Source of the DNA: Ignavibacteriota bacterium
GTDB taxonomy: Bacteria; Bacteroidota; Ignavibacteria; UBA10030; UBA6906
Assembly: GCA_003152875.1 (NCBI GenBank)
Contig: PMBF01000028.1
Coordinates: forward strand, 1,151 to 45,026
Reading direction: 5' to 3'
Length of the DNA: 43,876 nucleotides
Part shown: positions 17,901-25,925 of the stretch, piece by piece
Layout of the letters: the number at the start of each line of letters is the position of its first letter
Numbering within the stretch: position 1 is the stretch's first letter
The notes under the pieces: model-generated
What the model was told of the DNA's origin: nothing
Databases searched by the model: none
Seen by the model: the letters and a program-made list of their open reading frames with translations, nothing else
Translations under genes and position numbers: made by a program

Positions 17901-17948
17901 CAGGCCGGGGGGAGGAACGCGGTGGGGAAGATGGCATTGGTCCGATGA
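14904..17948 (+). CDS. secreted S8 subtilisin-like protease with T9SS sorting domain
   Basis: About 1014 residues. An N-terminal signal region (RRIGLHVLVLLFFANQAEA) is followed by a propeptide-like segment (VPGIVIIKVREGL). The subtilase domain has catalytic D192 (TIADVDGG), H270 (SHGTATASHYG) and S431 (GTSYSSPLTAGL). The middle region is a beta-sandwich, then Ycf48/BNR-like repeats (TSGGKLW, ATADGGTTW, KTANGGQTW, RSVDGGASW, YTTDGGVTW, RTTDGGVTW). The C-terminus is the type A sorting domain of type IX secretion (YQNYPNPFNP, GREVAVLFDQ, SGIYFYRLQAG). I place the start at TTG 14904 because GGAGGT lies seven bases ahead; the frame is open back to 14826 without a ribosome-binding site. It should be exported to the cell surface. 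The substrate is unknown. Confidence 0.92.
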   Translation: MSSSLHGCSPRSVSGNTAPIVRRIGLHVLVLLFFANQAEAGHLKTQAGPHPDPRDRVVPGIVIIKVREGLQKGTGLSATLSARLSSRGVQRVQPVFQLLPSLARTGAAHDAVAGLSRMFYGFIAPDDDPRAAAARIGSLHSVEYAEPKYLQTLSEAPNDPMYALRQSVYLAPLRVEDAWAIVKVNGAVTIADVDGGTYWRHQDLLPNLWINSAEDINHNGKFDPGPPPAGDEDGIDQDGDGFIDDVIGWNFATSKNDPQGLVSTPGSASHGTATASHYGAATNNGIGMAGTSWNCKVMPINTASATVDDAIEFGYEGIMFAASHGARVINCSWGRAGTFSQFEQDVASAATQSGALIVASAGNDFQSNNDAFPTYPASFRQVLTVGATYGPGDVVADFSNIGLSVEVYAPGVNIWSALTDGTYGNGGSGTSYSSPLTAGLAGLLFSQHPTWTPRQVATQIRVTADPIDAQNPSIQGNVGHGRVNFYRAVTESKPGLEVESTSIAVSTGKSYIVTGDTVRISVSLRNILSQAATGLQFQAASLSGSLRLLSGPVSVGTLAPGAAVDLPPLVFVADTVTRSRVVPISLRWTYGASEQDAYPLSAKVFDAPPLWVLQDTPSNQNLFSVKAVNRLVIWAAGGDGSETAPSVVRTTSGGKLWKDVTGNLAGEDLYCISAVDSLHAWVGTGKGHIYATADGGTTWNLQSYPGTQSPFINGVWFFNLNDGVALGDPVRGGTNTFIILKTANGGQTWAHVAHEPVGGSGEVSWNNSWWWIDPQHGWFGSNQNKVWRSVDGGASWLNAPTGGDNSVGVSFGDALHGVAVHDVGVASYTTDGGVTWNAAPHPSSTLNAVAFVPGSLVAWVIDAVGPFRTTDGGVTWKDETTFPFDGSLLHLSAADSGASWLTTSFGQALVHHAGPDTGVSIEPAPVPLTFALYQNYPNPFNPKTQITFNLPAVETARLAVYDILGREVAVLFDQAMGAGPHSVVFDGSQIASGIYFYRLQAGGRNAVGKMALVR

Positions 17949-18024
17949 CTCCCGTCCGACACGAGAGCAGGTAGGTTTTTGAGCGTTTTCTTTGTACCAT
18001 GGAGGAAAGGCCCGCGATCCTTCC

Positions 18025-18711
18025 ATGAAAAGACTCCTTCCCCTCCTTGTCAGCGGCATCTGCGCGGTTTCCATCTCTCTTGCCCAATTTGAAGGAATTG
18101 TGGAAACCAGAAACCTCACCACCGACGAGGCAGGCAAGCCGCAGCAGTTCAAGATCACGATGTGGATCAAGTCGGACCGCGTCAGGGTCCAGTCGACCGC
18201 ATTCGGCAGTTCTCCTGCTTCCACCATGATCTACCGGAGCGACCGGAAGGTCACCTGGATGCTGAACGAGGACGAGCGGACATACTTCGAGATCCTGCAG
18301 AAGACCCAACCGTCTCCCGAACGTCCGTACTCCGGGGAGGAGCTGCACCCTACGATCAGCCGAACCGGGAAGACCAGGAAGGTCCTGGGATACCCCTGCG
18401 AGCAAGTCCTGGTGAAGCGGGAGAATGAGGAGACCGTGATCTGGGGTACAAAATCCTTGGCCTCGCTTTCCGTGACCATCCGCAGGGTGCTGGGCGAGCC
18501 GGAAACCGGAGCTCCCGGGGGGTGGCAGGAACAGCTGGATGCCCTGGGCCTCTATGCACTTTCGGCATCGACGCGCATCGAAGGGGCGCTGGTGGAGCAA
18601 CAGGAAACGACGAAGATTGAAAAGCGCGAAGTCGCTTCCGGGTTGTTTGAGCTTCCCGCCGGATACCGGAAGCAGGATATCGGCGAGATGAGCGGAGAGA
18701 TCGGCAAGTAG
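18025..18711 (+). CDS. DUF4412-like secreted protein
   Basis: 228 residues with a signal peptide (MKRLLPLLVSGICAVSISLAQ). The mature part reads like a DUF4412/LolA-type lipid-carrier-like fold: FEGIVETRNL, FKITMWIKSDRVRVQS, STMIYRSDRKVTWMLNEDERTYFEI, then GKTRKVLGYPCEQVLVKRE. This pattern (measure a salt or film, then report an extracted status) is my recollection of the DUF4412 family, whose function is not known. The ATG at 18025 is preferred over a TTG at 17992 because it places the signal peptide at the N-terminus; GGAGG at 18000-18004 is somewhat far for it. It is convergent with tRNA-Leu. Confidence 0.75.
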   Translation: MKRLLPLLVSGICAVSISLAQFEGIVETRNLTTDEAGKPQQFKITMWIKSDRVRVQSTAFGSSPASTMIYRSDRKVTWMLNEDERTYFEILQKTQPSPERPYSGEELHPTISRTGKTRKVLGYPCEQVLVKRENEETVIWGTKSLASLSVTIRRVLGEPETGAPGGWQEQLDALGLYALSASTRIEGALVEQQETTKIEKREVASGLFELPAGYRKQDIGEMSGEIGK

Positions 18712-18749
18712 GGGAAGGCGCTTCTTTCACAAACCTCACCTTCCGCGGG

Positions 18750-18834
18750 TACCAAAGGAGGGACTCGAACCCTCACGTCCTCAACGGACACTGGATTTTG
18801 AGTCCAGCGCGTCTACCAATTCCGCCACTTTGGC
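18750..18834 (-). tRNA. tRNA-Leu (anticodon CAA)
   Basis: 85 bases on the minus strand. Acceptor arm GCCAAAG pairs with CTTTGGU, with discriminator A; the anticodon stem CTGGA/TCCAG encloses loop CTCAAAA with anticodon CAA at 18798-18800; the T arm is GAGGGTTCGAGTCCCTC. The long variable arm (TGTCCGTTGAGGACG) is that of a class II tRNA. CCA is not encoded. Confidence 0.96.
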
Positions 18835-18848
18835 GAGAAGCAACTATT

Positions 18849-18877
18849 AAGATACGTACGCCCTCAGGGAATGTCAA
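18849..18877 (-). promoter_or_regulatory. strong candidate promoter of tRNA-Leu
   Basis: On the minus strand, TTGACA (18872-18877), 17 bases, TATCTT (18849-18854). Transcription would start near 18842, eight bases ahead of the tRNA. The -35 box overlaps the start codon of the divergent gene at 18871. Confidence 0.65.
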
Positions 18878-21800
18878 GACCGCAGACCCGTGGGGAACCG
18901 CGTAGCCGCTTCAGACTCGTCGCCCGTTTCGCATTCCTCCTGACGGTTGCACTGTGTCCTCGCAACGCAGCAGCGCAGTCCGTTCCGCCGTCGCTCCCGG
19001 CCGGAGCGGCCGTGCTCCACCCGGCAGCTACATCCCCCGATTCGATCTATGTCCTTCCCCACATGTTTGTTGCCGCGGGGACCGACACGCTGGTCCTCGA
19101 TTCCACCGTCGTGCTCAAGCGGGAAACCGACTACCTGCTGTTTGAACGGCATGGCAGTGTGCGCTTTCTCCCTCCGTTCTGGCAGAAGAGCGCCGGCATG
19201 CGGGTGCCCGCCGTCAGCATCCGCTTCAGATACTTTCCCTTTACGCTGCGCGATGTCTATGCGCGAAGGGAGATCGTGGTCGTTCGCGATTCCACCGATA
19301 CCCTTCGCGTCGCCCGGCCCGTTTCGTCGTTCAGTCTCGACGACATCTTCGGCGGGAATCTTCAGAAGAGCGGCAGTCTCTTCCGCGGGTTCACGGTGGG
19401 CACCAACCGCGATCTCTCGCTCAGCTCCGGACTCAGGCTGCAGCTCGCCGGGCATATCACGCAGGACATAGAGATCGCGGCGGCCCTCACCGACGAAAAC
19501 ACGCCGATCCAGCCCGAGGGAACAACGCAGACCCTCCAGGAATTCGACAAGGTCTACGTTGAGATCAAGGGGCGCGACCTGGCCGCGACGCTCGGCGATT
19601 TCGATGTCAACATCGGCGGGACGGAATTCGCCCAGCTCAGCCGCAAGCTCCAGGGGGCCAAGGGGAGCGCCGACTACCGCTTCGGATTCTCCGACGGGTC
19701 GGTCCTGGCTGCCGGCGCAATCACGAGAGGGAAGTTCAACACGGTGCAGTTCAACGGCATCGAGGGGGTACAGGGGCCGTACCTGCTCACCGGCCGCAAC
19801 GGCGAGCGGGCAATCATTGTCGTCGCCGGAACCGAGCGCGTGTATGTGGATGGCGAACAGATGGTGCGCGGCGAAACCAACGACTACATCATCGACTACT
19901 CGATCGGCGAGGTGACCTTCACCACGCGCCGCCTCATCACCGCCGCCTCGCGCATCACCATCGACTTCGAGTATTCGGACCGCCAGTTCTCCCGATCCCT
20001 TCTCGCCGCCCAGACGAAGTCGACGTTTTTCTCAGACCGCGCGAGGCTCACCTTTACTTTTCTGCGGGAGGCAGACGACCCCAATGCCCCGATCGACCTT
20101 GATCTCACGGACAGCGTCAGGCAGGCGATCGCCGCTGCGGGGTCGGACAGAAACAAGGCCGTGGTCAACGGCGTGACGCGCGTGGATTCCAACGGCTCGT
20201 ATGTTCGGGTCGACTCAGTGCTGGCCGGCGGGTCGCCGGTCACCTTCTACCGCTATGCGCCGGGAGACCCCGCCGCCAAGTACAACATCTTCTTTTCCCA
20301 GGTCGGGGCCGGAAAGGGAGATTACGCGCGGCGTCAGGTGGGGGTGTTCGACTACCGGGGCCCGGGCGGGGGCGACTACGTTTCTCTCCGCTATCTTCCT
20401 CTCCCGCAGTCGCAGCAGATGGTCGATGTGGTGCTGGACGGCGAGCCCGTCAGGGAGTTGAAGCTCTCGGGGGAATTTGCGGGGACTCTCCTGAATCCGA
20501 ACCGCCTCTCGCTGCAAAACGTCAGCGAGAACGGCCACGGCATCCATCTGGCCGGGGAATGGAAGCCCGCGGCCCTGCGGCTCGGATCCCTCAATCTTGG
20601 CAGGCTCGACCTTGCCCTGCAAGAGCGCTACACCGGGAGCACGTTCTCGCCGCTCGACCGGACCCAGGAAATCGAATTCGGCCGGAAATGGGGGCTGGAC
20701 TCGCTCACGCAGTCGAGCGAGGAAATTCAGGAGGCGACTCTGAAGTATTCCCCCGACTCCGCGGTCACGATCGGAGGCGGATACGGAAAAAACGTGCGGG
20801 GGAGCGGCTTCCGGTCGGTCCGCAACGACGGGGCTCTCACGGTTCGGGAGGCAGGGCTCCCTTCGGTCGACTACACATTGGAAAGCATCCGCTCGCGGGA
20901 CGATCAGACCGGGGTCTACAGCTCCTGGCTGCGCGACCGCGGCATGGCAACGCAGACCTTCGGCATTTTCTCTCCCCGTGTCTCCTACGAGGGGGAGCGC
21001 CGGACGTTCCGGAGCGCCGCAGCGGACGTTCTGGCGGGATCTTTCGCCTTCGACTCGTTTGGAGGGGGAGTCCTGGTCAAAGGGCCCGGTCCCTTCTCGG
21101 CGTCGGCGGACATCGGCTGGCGGTCGGACGACCTTGCTTCGGGCGGAAGCCTCGAGCGTGAATCCCGGTCTTTCACGCAGTCATACACAGCCCGCCTGAG
21201 CGACTGGCACACGCTGAGCAGCCAGATGGATGTGACGCTCCGGAACAGGACGTTCACCCCCGTCTTTCAGGCTCTGGGGAACCTCAATGTCCGGAGCGTG
21301 CTGGTCAGGAACCAGACCCGGTACTCCCCGTTCAATCGCGGAGTGGAAACGGACCTGGTCTATGAGGTCTCCACCGAGCGGACCTCGCGCCTCCAGCGCG
21401 TGTTCACCAGGGTGACGATCGGAAGCGGCAACTACAAGTATCTGGGAGATCTGAACCACAACGGACTGGCCGACGAAAGCGAGTTCGCGCCCGCGCGGTT
21501 TGACGGAGATTACGTGGTGGTGACTGTCCCCTCGGACGACCTGGTGCCCGTGATCGACCTGCGCACAGGGTGGCGCGTGAGATTGACACCCGCCAGATTC
21601 ATCCAGGCCGACGGCACGGCCTCTTCGATCCTCTCGGCGCTCTCGAGCGAGACCTATTTCCGGGTCGAGGAAAAGAGCACGGAGCGCAATCTGGCTCAGA
21701 TCTACCTGCTCCACCTGAGCCGGTTCCTGCAGGACTCCACGACGATCAACGGGACCCGGCTCTTCACCCAGGACCTCTTCGTGCTGGACGGAAACCCTCT

Positions 21801-22395
21801 GTTCTCGGCCCGTTTCCGGTTCAGCGACCGGCGCGGTCTGAACAACTACAGCGGAGGACTTGAAAGATCCTACAGCCGGGAGCGCTCCGTTCGCCTGCGA
21901 CTTCAGCTCATCCCCGAGCTTTCGCAACAACTTGATTATGTCAACCGGACGGATAAGCTGATTTCGGCCGAACAGTCGAGCCAGGCGAGAAGCATCGAAG
22001 GGAACGACCTCACGCTCGACTTCGCCTATCGTCCAGAGCAGGATCTGGAGGTCGGCTTGAAGATTGAGACCGCGCGGTCGACGGACGTCCTGCCGGCGAT
22101 TCCGGTCCGTGCGGACCTGAATACGGAGACCATGCGCGGTGTCTATGCCTTCCGCGGCGCGGGGCAGCTGAGGGCGCAGATGGGAAGGGAGGAGATGCAG
22201 CTTTCATACACACCGGATGTCTTCCCCTACGAGCTCACCGGCGGGAGGGTGGCCGGGATCACGTGGGTCTGGAACCTCGCGTTTGACTATCGCGTAAATC
22301 AGTTTCTCCAGGCGACGGTGAACTACGACGGCCGGTCGGAGGGGGGATCTCCCCCGATCCATACGGCAAGAGCCGAAGTCCGGGCGTTCTTCTGA
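18871..22395 (+). CDS. large outer-membrane/cell-surface protein (1174 residues)
   Basis: A signal peptide (RFAFLLTVALCPRNAAAQ) opens the protein. Residues of about 150-370 hold a conserved-looking block: SGSLFRGFTVGTNRDLSLSSG, QDIEIAAALTDENTPIQPEGT, FDKVYVEIKG, TLGDFDVNIGGTEFAQLSRKLQGAKG, then VDGEQMVRGETNDYIIDYSIGEVTFT. From memory this block recurs in large envelope proteins of the Ignavibacteria/Chlorobi side and recalls part of SprA. The last 700 residues are alternating strands ending in TARAEVRAFF, with the terminal phenylalanine usual for an outer-membrane barrel. There is no T9SS sorting domain and no lipobox. The ATG at 18871 has no good ribosome-binding site and is shared with the tRNA promoter; no better start is visible. 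Function unknown. Confidence 0.8.
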   Translation: MSRPQTRGEPRSRFRLVARFAFLLTVALCPRNAAAQSVPPSLPAGAAVLHPAATSPDSIYVLPHMFVAAGTDTLVLDSTVVLKRETDYLLFERHGSVRFLPPFWQKSAGMRVPAVSIRFRYFPFTLRDVYARREIVVVRDSTDTLRVARPVSSFSLDDIFGGNLQKSGSLFRGFTVGTNRDLSLSSGLRLQLAGHITQDIEIAAALTDENTPIQPEGTTQTLQEFDKVYVEIKGRDLAATLGDFDVNIGGTEFAQLSRKLQGAKGSADYRFGFSDGSVLAAGAITRGKFNTVQFNGIEGVQGPYLLTGRNGERAIIVVAGTERVYVDGEQMVRGETNDYIIDYSIGEVTFTTRRLITAASRITIDFEYSDRQFSRSLLAAQTKSTFFSDRARLTFTFLREADDPNAPIDLDLTDSVRQAIAAAGSDRNKAVVNGVTRVDSNGSYVRVDSVLAGGSPVTFYRYAPGDPAAKYNIFFSQVGAGKGDYARRQVGVFDYRGPGGGDYVSLRYLPLPQSQQMVDVVLDGEPVRELKLSGEFAGTLLNPNRLSLQNVSENGHGIHLAGEWKPAALRLGSLNLGRLDLALQERYTGSTFSPLDRTQEIEFGRKWGLDSLTQSSEEIQEATLKYSPDSAVTIGGGYGKNVRGSGFRSVRNDGALTVREAGLPSVDYTLESIRSRDDQTGVYSSWLRDRGMATQTFGIFSPRVSYEGERRTFRSAAADVLAGSFAFDSFGGGVLVKGPGPFSASADIGWRSDDLASGGSLERESRSFTQSYTARLSDWHTLSSQMDVTLRNRTFTPVFQALGNLNVRSVLVRNQTRYSPFNRGVETDLVYEVSTERTSRLQRVFTRVTIGSGNYKYLGDLNHNGLADESEFAPARFDGDYVVVTVPSDDLVPVIDLRTGWRVRLTPARFIQADGTASSILSALSSETYFRVEEKSTERNLAQIYLLHLSRFLQDSTTINGTRLFTQDLFVLDGNPLFSARFRFSDRRGLNNYSGGLERSYSRERSVRLRLQLIPELSQQLDYVNRTDKLISAEQSSQARSIEGNDLTLDFAYRPEQDLEVGLKIETARSTDVLPAIPVRADLNTETMRGVYAFRGAGQLRAQMGREEMQLSYTPDVFPYELTGGRVAGITWVWNLAFDYRVNQFLQATVNYDGRSEGGSPPIHTARAEVRAFF

Positions 22396-22866
22396 TCCGC
22401 GGGCACTGCCATGCTCCTGCCAGCCCGGGACCTCCCGCGCGTACTTCTCCCCTTCGACCTCACTTGAACGCATCGAGTGGCAGCCCAGGCTGACGCGAAA
22501 GCCGCCGTTTCGAAATCCGTTGATGCGGAAGGCGCCAGAACAGGCTCCGATGACCGATGTGCTCTATTGTGCGGAATCCCGGAAACTTTTTTTTTGTGGT
22601 GCGTGCAATCGAACTTCTGTTCCCTGAGTCGCTGACGGGTAAAGCCGGGTGGAGGTTGGCGCTGTCTCCCTCAAGTGATGATTGAAGAGGTCGACACTGA
22701 GAGAGCGGAGCCCCGGCGGATGATCCGCTTCGTCTTGCGTTTCATTTTTCCGTTCTGTATACTTCCCGGGCTTGCTCTTGGGTCACGAGCCTGCGCGCCA
22801 GCCGCACCTGCACTTTGGCACCGACTCCCGTCCGGGACAGTCGCTCCACCTCTCTGGACCAATCCC
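22396..22866. other. 471-base intergenic stretch
   Basis: Between the large envelope protein and the alkyltransferase. It holds a run of nine T at 22587-22595 without a clear hairpin ahead of it, and the alkyltransferase promoter (separate entry). The open frame beginning at 22675 is the upstream extension of the alkyltransferase and lies mostly ahead of the promoter, so it is not translated in my reading. Confidence 0.5.
22735..22763 (+). promoter_or_regulatory. strong candidate promoter of the alkyltransferase gene
   Basis: TTGCGT (22735-22740), 17 bases, TATACT (22758-22763). Transcription would start near 22770, about 97 bases ahead of ATG 22867; this rules out the longer open frame from 22675 as the translated start. 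Confidence 0.6.
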
Positions 22867-23370
22867 ATGGTTTTTTGTACTTCATTCGAATCGAAGATAG
22901 GTCTCATTTACATTGCCTCGACCGACCTGGGCGTTTGCAAGGTTGCATTGCCGCGGCAGAGCAAGCGCGAATTCCTGAGGTGGCTCCGTGAGAATTTCAA
23001 AGACAATGAGGTGGTGGACAACAACTCGAAGAACCGTGAAGTGATCGATCAGCTTTCACGGTACTTCAACGGCCGCCTCGCGAAGTTCTCGCTGCCTGTC
23101 GACCTCCGGGGCACCCCGTTCCAGCTCCGCGTCTGGAAAGAACTGACAAAGATCTCGTACGGGACAACGATAAGCTACAAGCAGCTTGCGAAACGGTTGG
23201 GCACCAGCAGAGGCTTCCAGGCCATGGGCCGCGCAAATGCGGCCAATCCGGTTCCCATCATCGTGCCGTGCCATCGTGTCATGGGCGCGAACGGTTCGCT
23301 TGTCGGCTATGCAAGCGGCGTCAAGACGAAGGAGTTCCTCCTGCGGCTGGAAGGTGCTCTGATGTTGTGA
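22867..23370 (+). CDS. ogt: methylated-DNA-[protein]-cysteine S-methyltransferase
   Basis: 167-residue suicide DNA-repair protein that takes the alkyl group from O6-alkylguanine onto its own cysteine. The active-site motif is IIVPCHRVMG with C135. The DNA-binding helices are GTPFQLRVWKELTKISYG and ISYKQLAKRLGTSRGFQAMGRANAANP; GSLVGYASGVKTKEFLLRLEG ends the domain. The N-terminal half (MVFCTSFESKIGLIYIAS) is the usual RNase-H-like domain. The length is that of Ogt/MGMT without an AdaA regulator domain. The start is ATG 22867, supported by the upstream promoter. It is monocistronic as far as can be seen. Confidence 0.93.
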   Translation: MVFCTSFESKIGLIYIASTDLGVCKVALPRQSKREFLRWLRENFKDNEVVDNNSKNREVIDQLSRYFNGRLAKFSLPVDLRGTPFQLRVWKELTKISYGTTISYKQLAKRLGTSRGFQAMGRANAANPVPIIVPCHRVMGANGSLVGYASGVKTKEFLLRLEGALML

Positions 23371-23681
23371 TACCGCCGTGGGCCGGCTCCCAGGTTCCGT
23401 CCCGCCCCGGGCGGAGCAATTCTTGAAGCAGTAGGACGTGCCCCCTTCTTCTTCATTTTCTTGTCTCGCCTTGCGTGGCAGTACAAGCCCATCACACGCT
23501 GATTTCCAGCCCCTCCTTCCGAAAACTGCTCCGGATCCATAGTCCGCTGGACTGACTCAAGTGTCCAGCGCATGCGAACAGACGCCTTCTCTCCCTCCTC
23601 CTCCGGTTGTTTTAGGCACTCCGTTTTTGTATTATGCCCTGCACTTCTTCCCCATCCACGGTCGATTGAACTGTCTCTCGA
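23371..23681. other. 311-base intergenic stretch
   Basis: No gene seen. It holds the candidate helicase promoter near its right end and nothing else that I can support. Confidence 0.4.
23607..23635 (+). promoter_or_regulatory. candidate promoter of the helicase gene
   Basis: TTGTTT (23607-23612), 17 bases, TATTAT (23630-23635). Transcription would start near 23642, about 40 bases ahead of ATG 23682. Confidence 0.5.
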
Positions 23682-25916
23682 ATGTCATTTCTTGATGAAT
23701 TGAATCCCGTCCAGCGCGAGGCCGTCCTGGCGAAGGACGGCCCGGTCATGATTGTTGCCGGCGCCGGCAGCGGGAAAACGAGGGTCCTCACCTACCGTGT
23801 GGCTCACCTGATCGATTCGGGTGTGCGCCCCGAGTCGATCCTGGCCCTGACGTTCACCAACAAGGCCGCCAATGAGATGAAGTCCCGCATCGTCTCCCTG
23901 GTGGGTGACCAGAGCCGGGGAGTTTGGATGGGGACCTTCCATTCGATCCTCGCGCGTATTTTGCGCTTCGAAGCGGAACGGATCGGGTACGGGCGCAACT
24001 TCACGATCTACGACTCCGACGATTCTCTCTCCCGGATCAAGGGGGTGATGAACCAGCTGACAATCTCACAGCAGCAGTTCCCCCCGCAGGGCATCCGGGC
24101 CCGGATCAGCATGGCGAAGAACCAGCTGATCGATGCGGCACGGCTCAGGCAGCTCGGCAGCGATCCCGCGACCAGCGCGGCGGCGAAGGTCTTCGAGGAG
24201 TACGAAGCAAGCCTCCGCAGGGCCAACGCTTTGGACTTCGACGACCTTCTGGTGAAGCCGCTCGATCTGTTCACGCATCACCGGGACGTCCTCCAGCGCT
24301 ACCAGCGGCGGTTCGCCTACATTCTGGTCGACGAGTACCAGGACACGAACCGTGTGCAGTACAGGCTTCTTCAGGAGCTGGCGCGGGCACACCGCAACAT
24401 CTGCGTGGTGGGGGACGATGCGCAGAGCATCTACGCGTTCCGGGGAGCGGATATCAGGAACATCCTCGATTTCGAGAAGGACTATCCTGCATGCAAGGTC
24501 TTCCGCCTCGAGCAGAACTACCGCTCGACAAAGACCATCCTTGCCGTGGCAGACTCCCTCATCAAACAGAACAAGGATCAGATCCGGAAAACCCTGTGGA
24601 CGGGCAACATCCAGGGAGATCAGGTGTCGGTTGAAGTGTCGGAGGACGACCGGGAGGAGGGGCGGCGCGTGGTGGCGAGGATCGGGGAAGAGATCACCCG
24701 CCGGAAGCTCTCTCTGAAGGATGTGGCGATCCTCTACCGCACGAACGCCCAATCGCGCTCGATCGAAGACGCCCTGCGAAGGGCGGGCATCCCCTACACA
24801 ATCATCGGCGGGGTGGCGTTCTACAGGAGGAAGGAAATCAAGGACATCCTCGCTTACCTGAAGCTTGTCGCAAACCCGATGGATGCTGAGAGCGCCCTGC
24901 GCATCATCAATGTCCCCCCAAGGGGCATCGGAGAGACGACCATCGCCAAGCTTGCCGCGTTTGCGCGCGAGCGGAAGCTCTCTCTTCTCCGGGCCATCGC
25001 CGAACCCGGGCTCGCGGACATCCTGGGCGACCGTGCGCTTACAGCGGTGAGGAGCTTCGGCGAGATGGCCGGAAAATACATCGGCCTGAAGGACAAGATG
25101 TCGGCGAGCGAGCTTGCCCGCGCCCTGGTGGACGAGACCGGGATCCTGAACGAGTTGAAGGAAGAGGGGACGCCCGAGGCCAAGTCGAGATCCGAGAACA
25201 TTAGAGAGCTCGTCTCCGCCCTTTCGGAATTCTCCGACCTGCATCCCGATGCCACGCTGGACCAATTCCTCGAGGAGGTATCGCTGGTGTCCGATGTGGA
25301 CATGGCGGACATGACGCGCAACGCCGTGACGCTGATGACACTCCACGCCGCAAAAGGCCTGGAGTTCCCGGTGGTGTTCATCACCGGTCTCGAGGAAGGG
25401 CTCTTTCCTCTCGGATCCGCGGCCGAAGACGTGCGGGCGCTTGAAGAGGAGCGCCGGCTCATGTATGTGGGCATCACCCGGGCCAGGCAGAAGCTCTACC
25501 TCACGCATGCGCTCATGCGTTACCGCTACGGGGAGAGCACGCATTCCATCCGGTCGCGGTTTCTTGATGAGATCGACGGAACCCTTCTGACGCAGAACGC
25601 TCCCTCGGCGCACGGAATCCTGATGCAACGGCGCGCGCCGGCGCTGCCGTCTGCGGATGTCCGGTTTTCACCGGCACCCGCCCGCCAGCCCAGGGAACAC
25701 CGGGAAAGTCCCTCCGACCCGATGCCCGACTACGAGAACGAGTCACAGGAATTCCAGCTCCCGCGGGTCGGCGCCCGCGTCACCCACGAGGCATTCGGCA
25801 GGGGCAAGATTGTGGCGCTGGAGGGGAGAGGGGAGGGTGCGCGGGCGATAGTGGACTTTGATACCGTTGGCCGCAAGCAGCTCATGCTGAAATTCGCTCA
25901 CCTCCGGCTCCAGTGA
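23682..25916 (+). CDS. pcrA: superfamily 1 DNA helicase, PcrA/UvrD family
   Basis: 744-residue 3'-5' helicase for nucleotide-excision and replication-linked repair. All the SF1A motifs are there: Q motif LNPVQREAVLAKDG, Walker A AGAGSGKTR, motif Ia ALTFTNKAANEM, Walker B ILVDEYQDTNRVQ, motif III VGDDAQSIYAFRGA, motif IV LEQNYRST, motif V LMTLHAAKGLEFPVVF and motif VI LMYVGITRARQKLY. The C-terminus ends in the small domain ARVTHEAFGRGKIVALEG, as in PcrA and UvrD. The length is right for a single-chain PcrA. It is followed after nine bases by the YihY-family gene, so the two are probably co-transcribed. Confidence 0.96.
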   Translation: MSFLDELNPVQREAVLAKDGPVMIVAGAGSGKTRVLTYRVAHLIDSGVRPESILALTFTNKAANEMKSRIVSLVGDQSRGVWMGTFHSILARILRFEAERIGYGRNFTIYDSDDSLSRIKGVMNQLTISQQQFPPQGIRARISMAKNQLIDAARLRQLGSDPATSAAAKVFEEYEASLRRANALDFDDLLVKPLDLFTHHRDVLQRYQRRFAYILVDEYQDTNRVQYRLLQELARAHRNICVVGDDAQSIYAFRGADIRNILDFEKDYPACKVFRLEQNYRSTKTILAVADSLIKQNKDQIRKTLWTGNIQGDQVSVEVSEDDREEGRRVVARIGEEITRRKLSLKDVAILYRTNAQSRSIEDALRRAGIPYTIIGGVAFYRRKEIKDILAYLKLVANPMDAESALRIINVPPRGIGETTIAKLAAFARERKLSLLRAIAEPGLADILGDRALTAVRSFGEMAGKYIGLKDKMSASELARALVDETGILNELKEEGTPEAKSRSENIRELVSALSEFSDLHPDATLDQFLEEVSLVSDVDMADMTRNAVTLMTLHAAKGLEFPVVFITGLEEGLFPLGSAAEDVRALEEERRLMYVGITRARQKLYLTHALMRYRYGESTHSIRSRFLDEIDGTLLTQNAPSAHGILMQRRAPALPSADVRFSPAPARQPREHRESPSDPMPDYENESQEFQLPRVGARVTHEAFGRGKIVALEGRGEGARAIVDFDTVGRKQLMLKFAHLRLQ

Positions 25917-25925
25917 CCGGCACGC

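Noticed and set aside
18712-18749. Terminator for tRNA-Leu or the DUF4412-like gene
   Set aside because: A GGAAGG/CCTTCC pairing exists but the loop is long and there is no T-run.
24066-25628. Long open frame (520 codons) on the minus strand
   Set aside because: It lies antisense to the helicase gene, whose motifs are all conserved; a GC-rich shadow frame.
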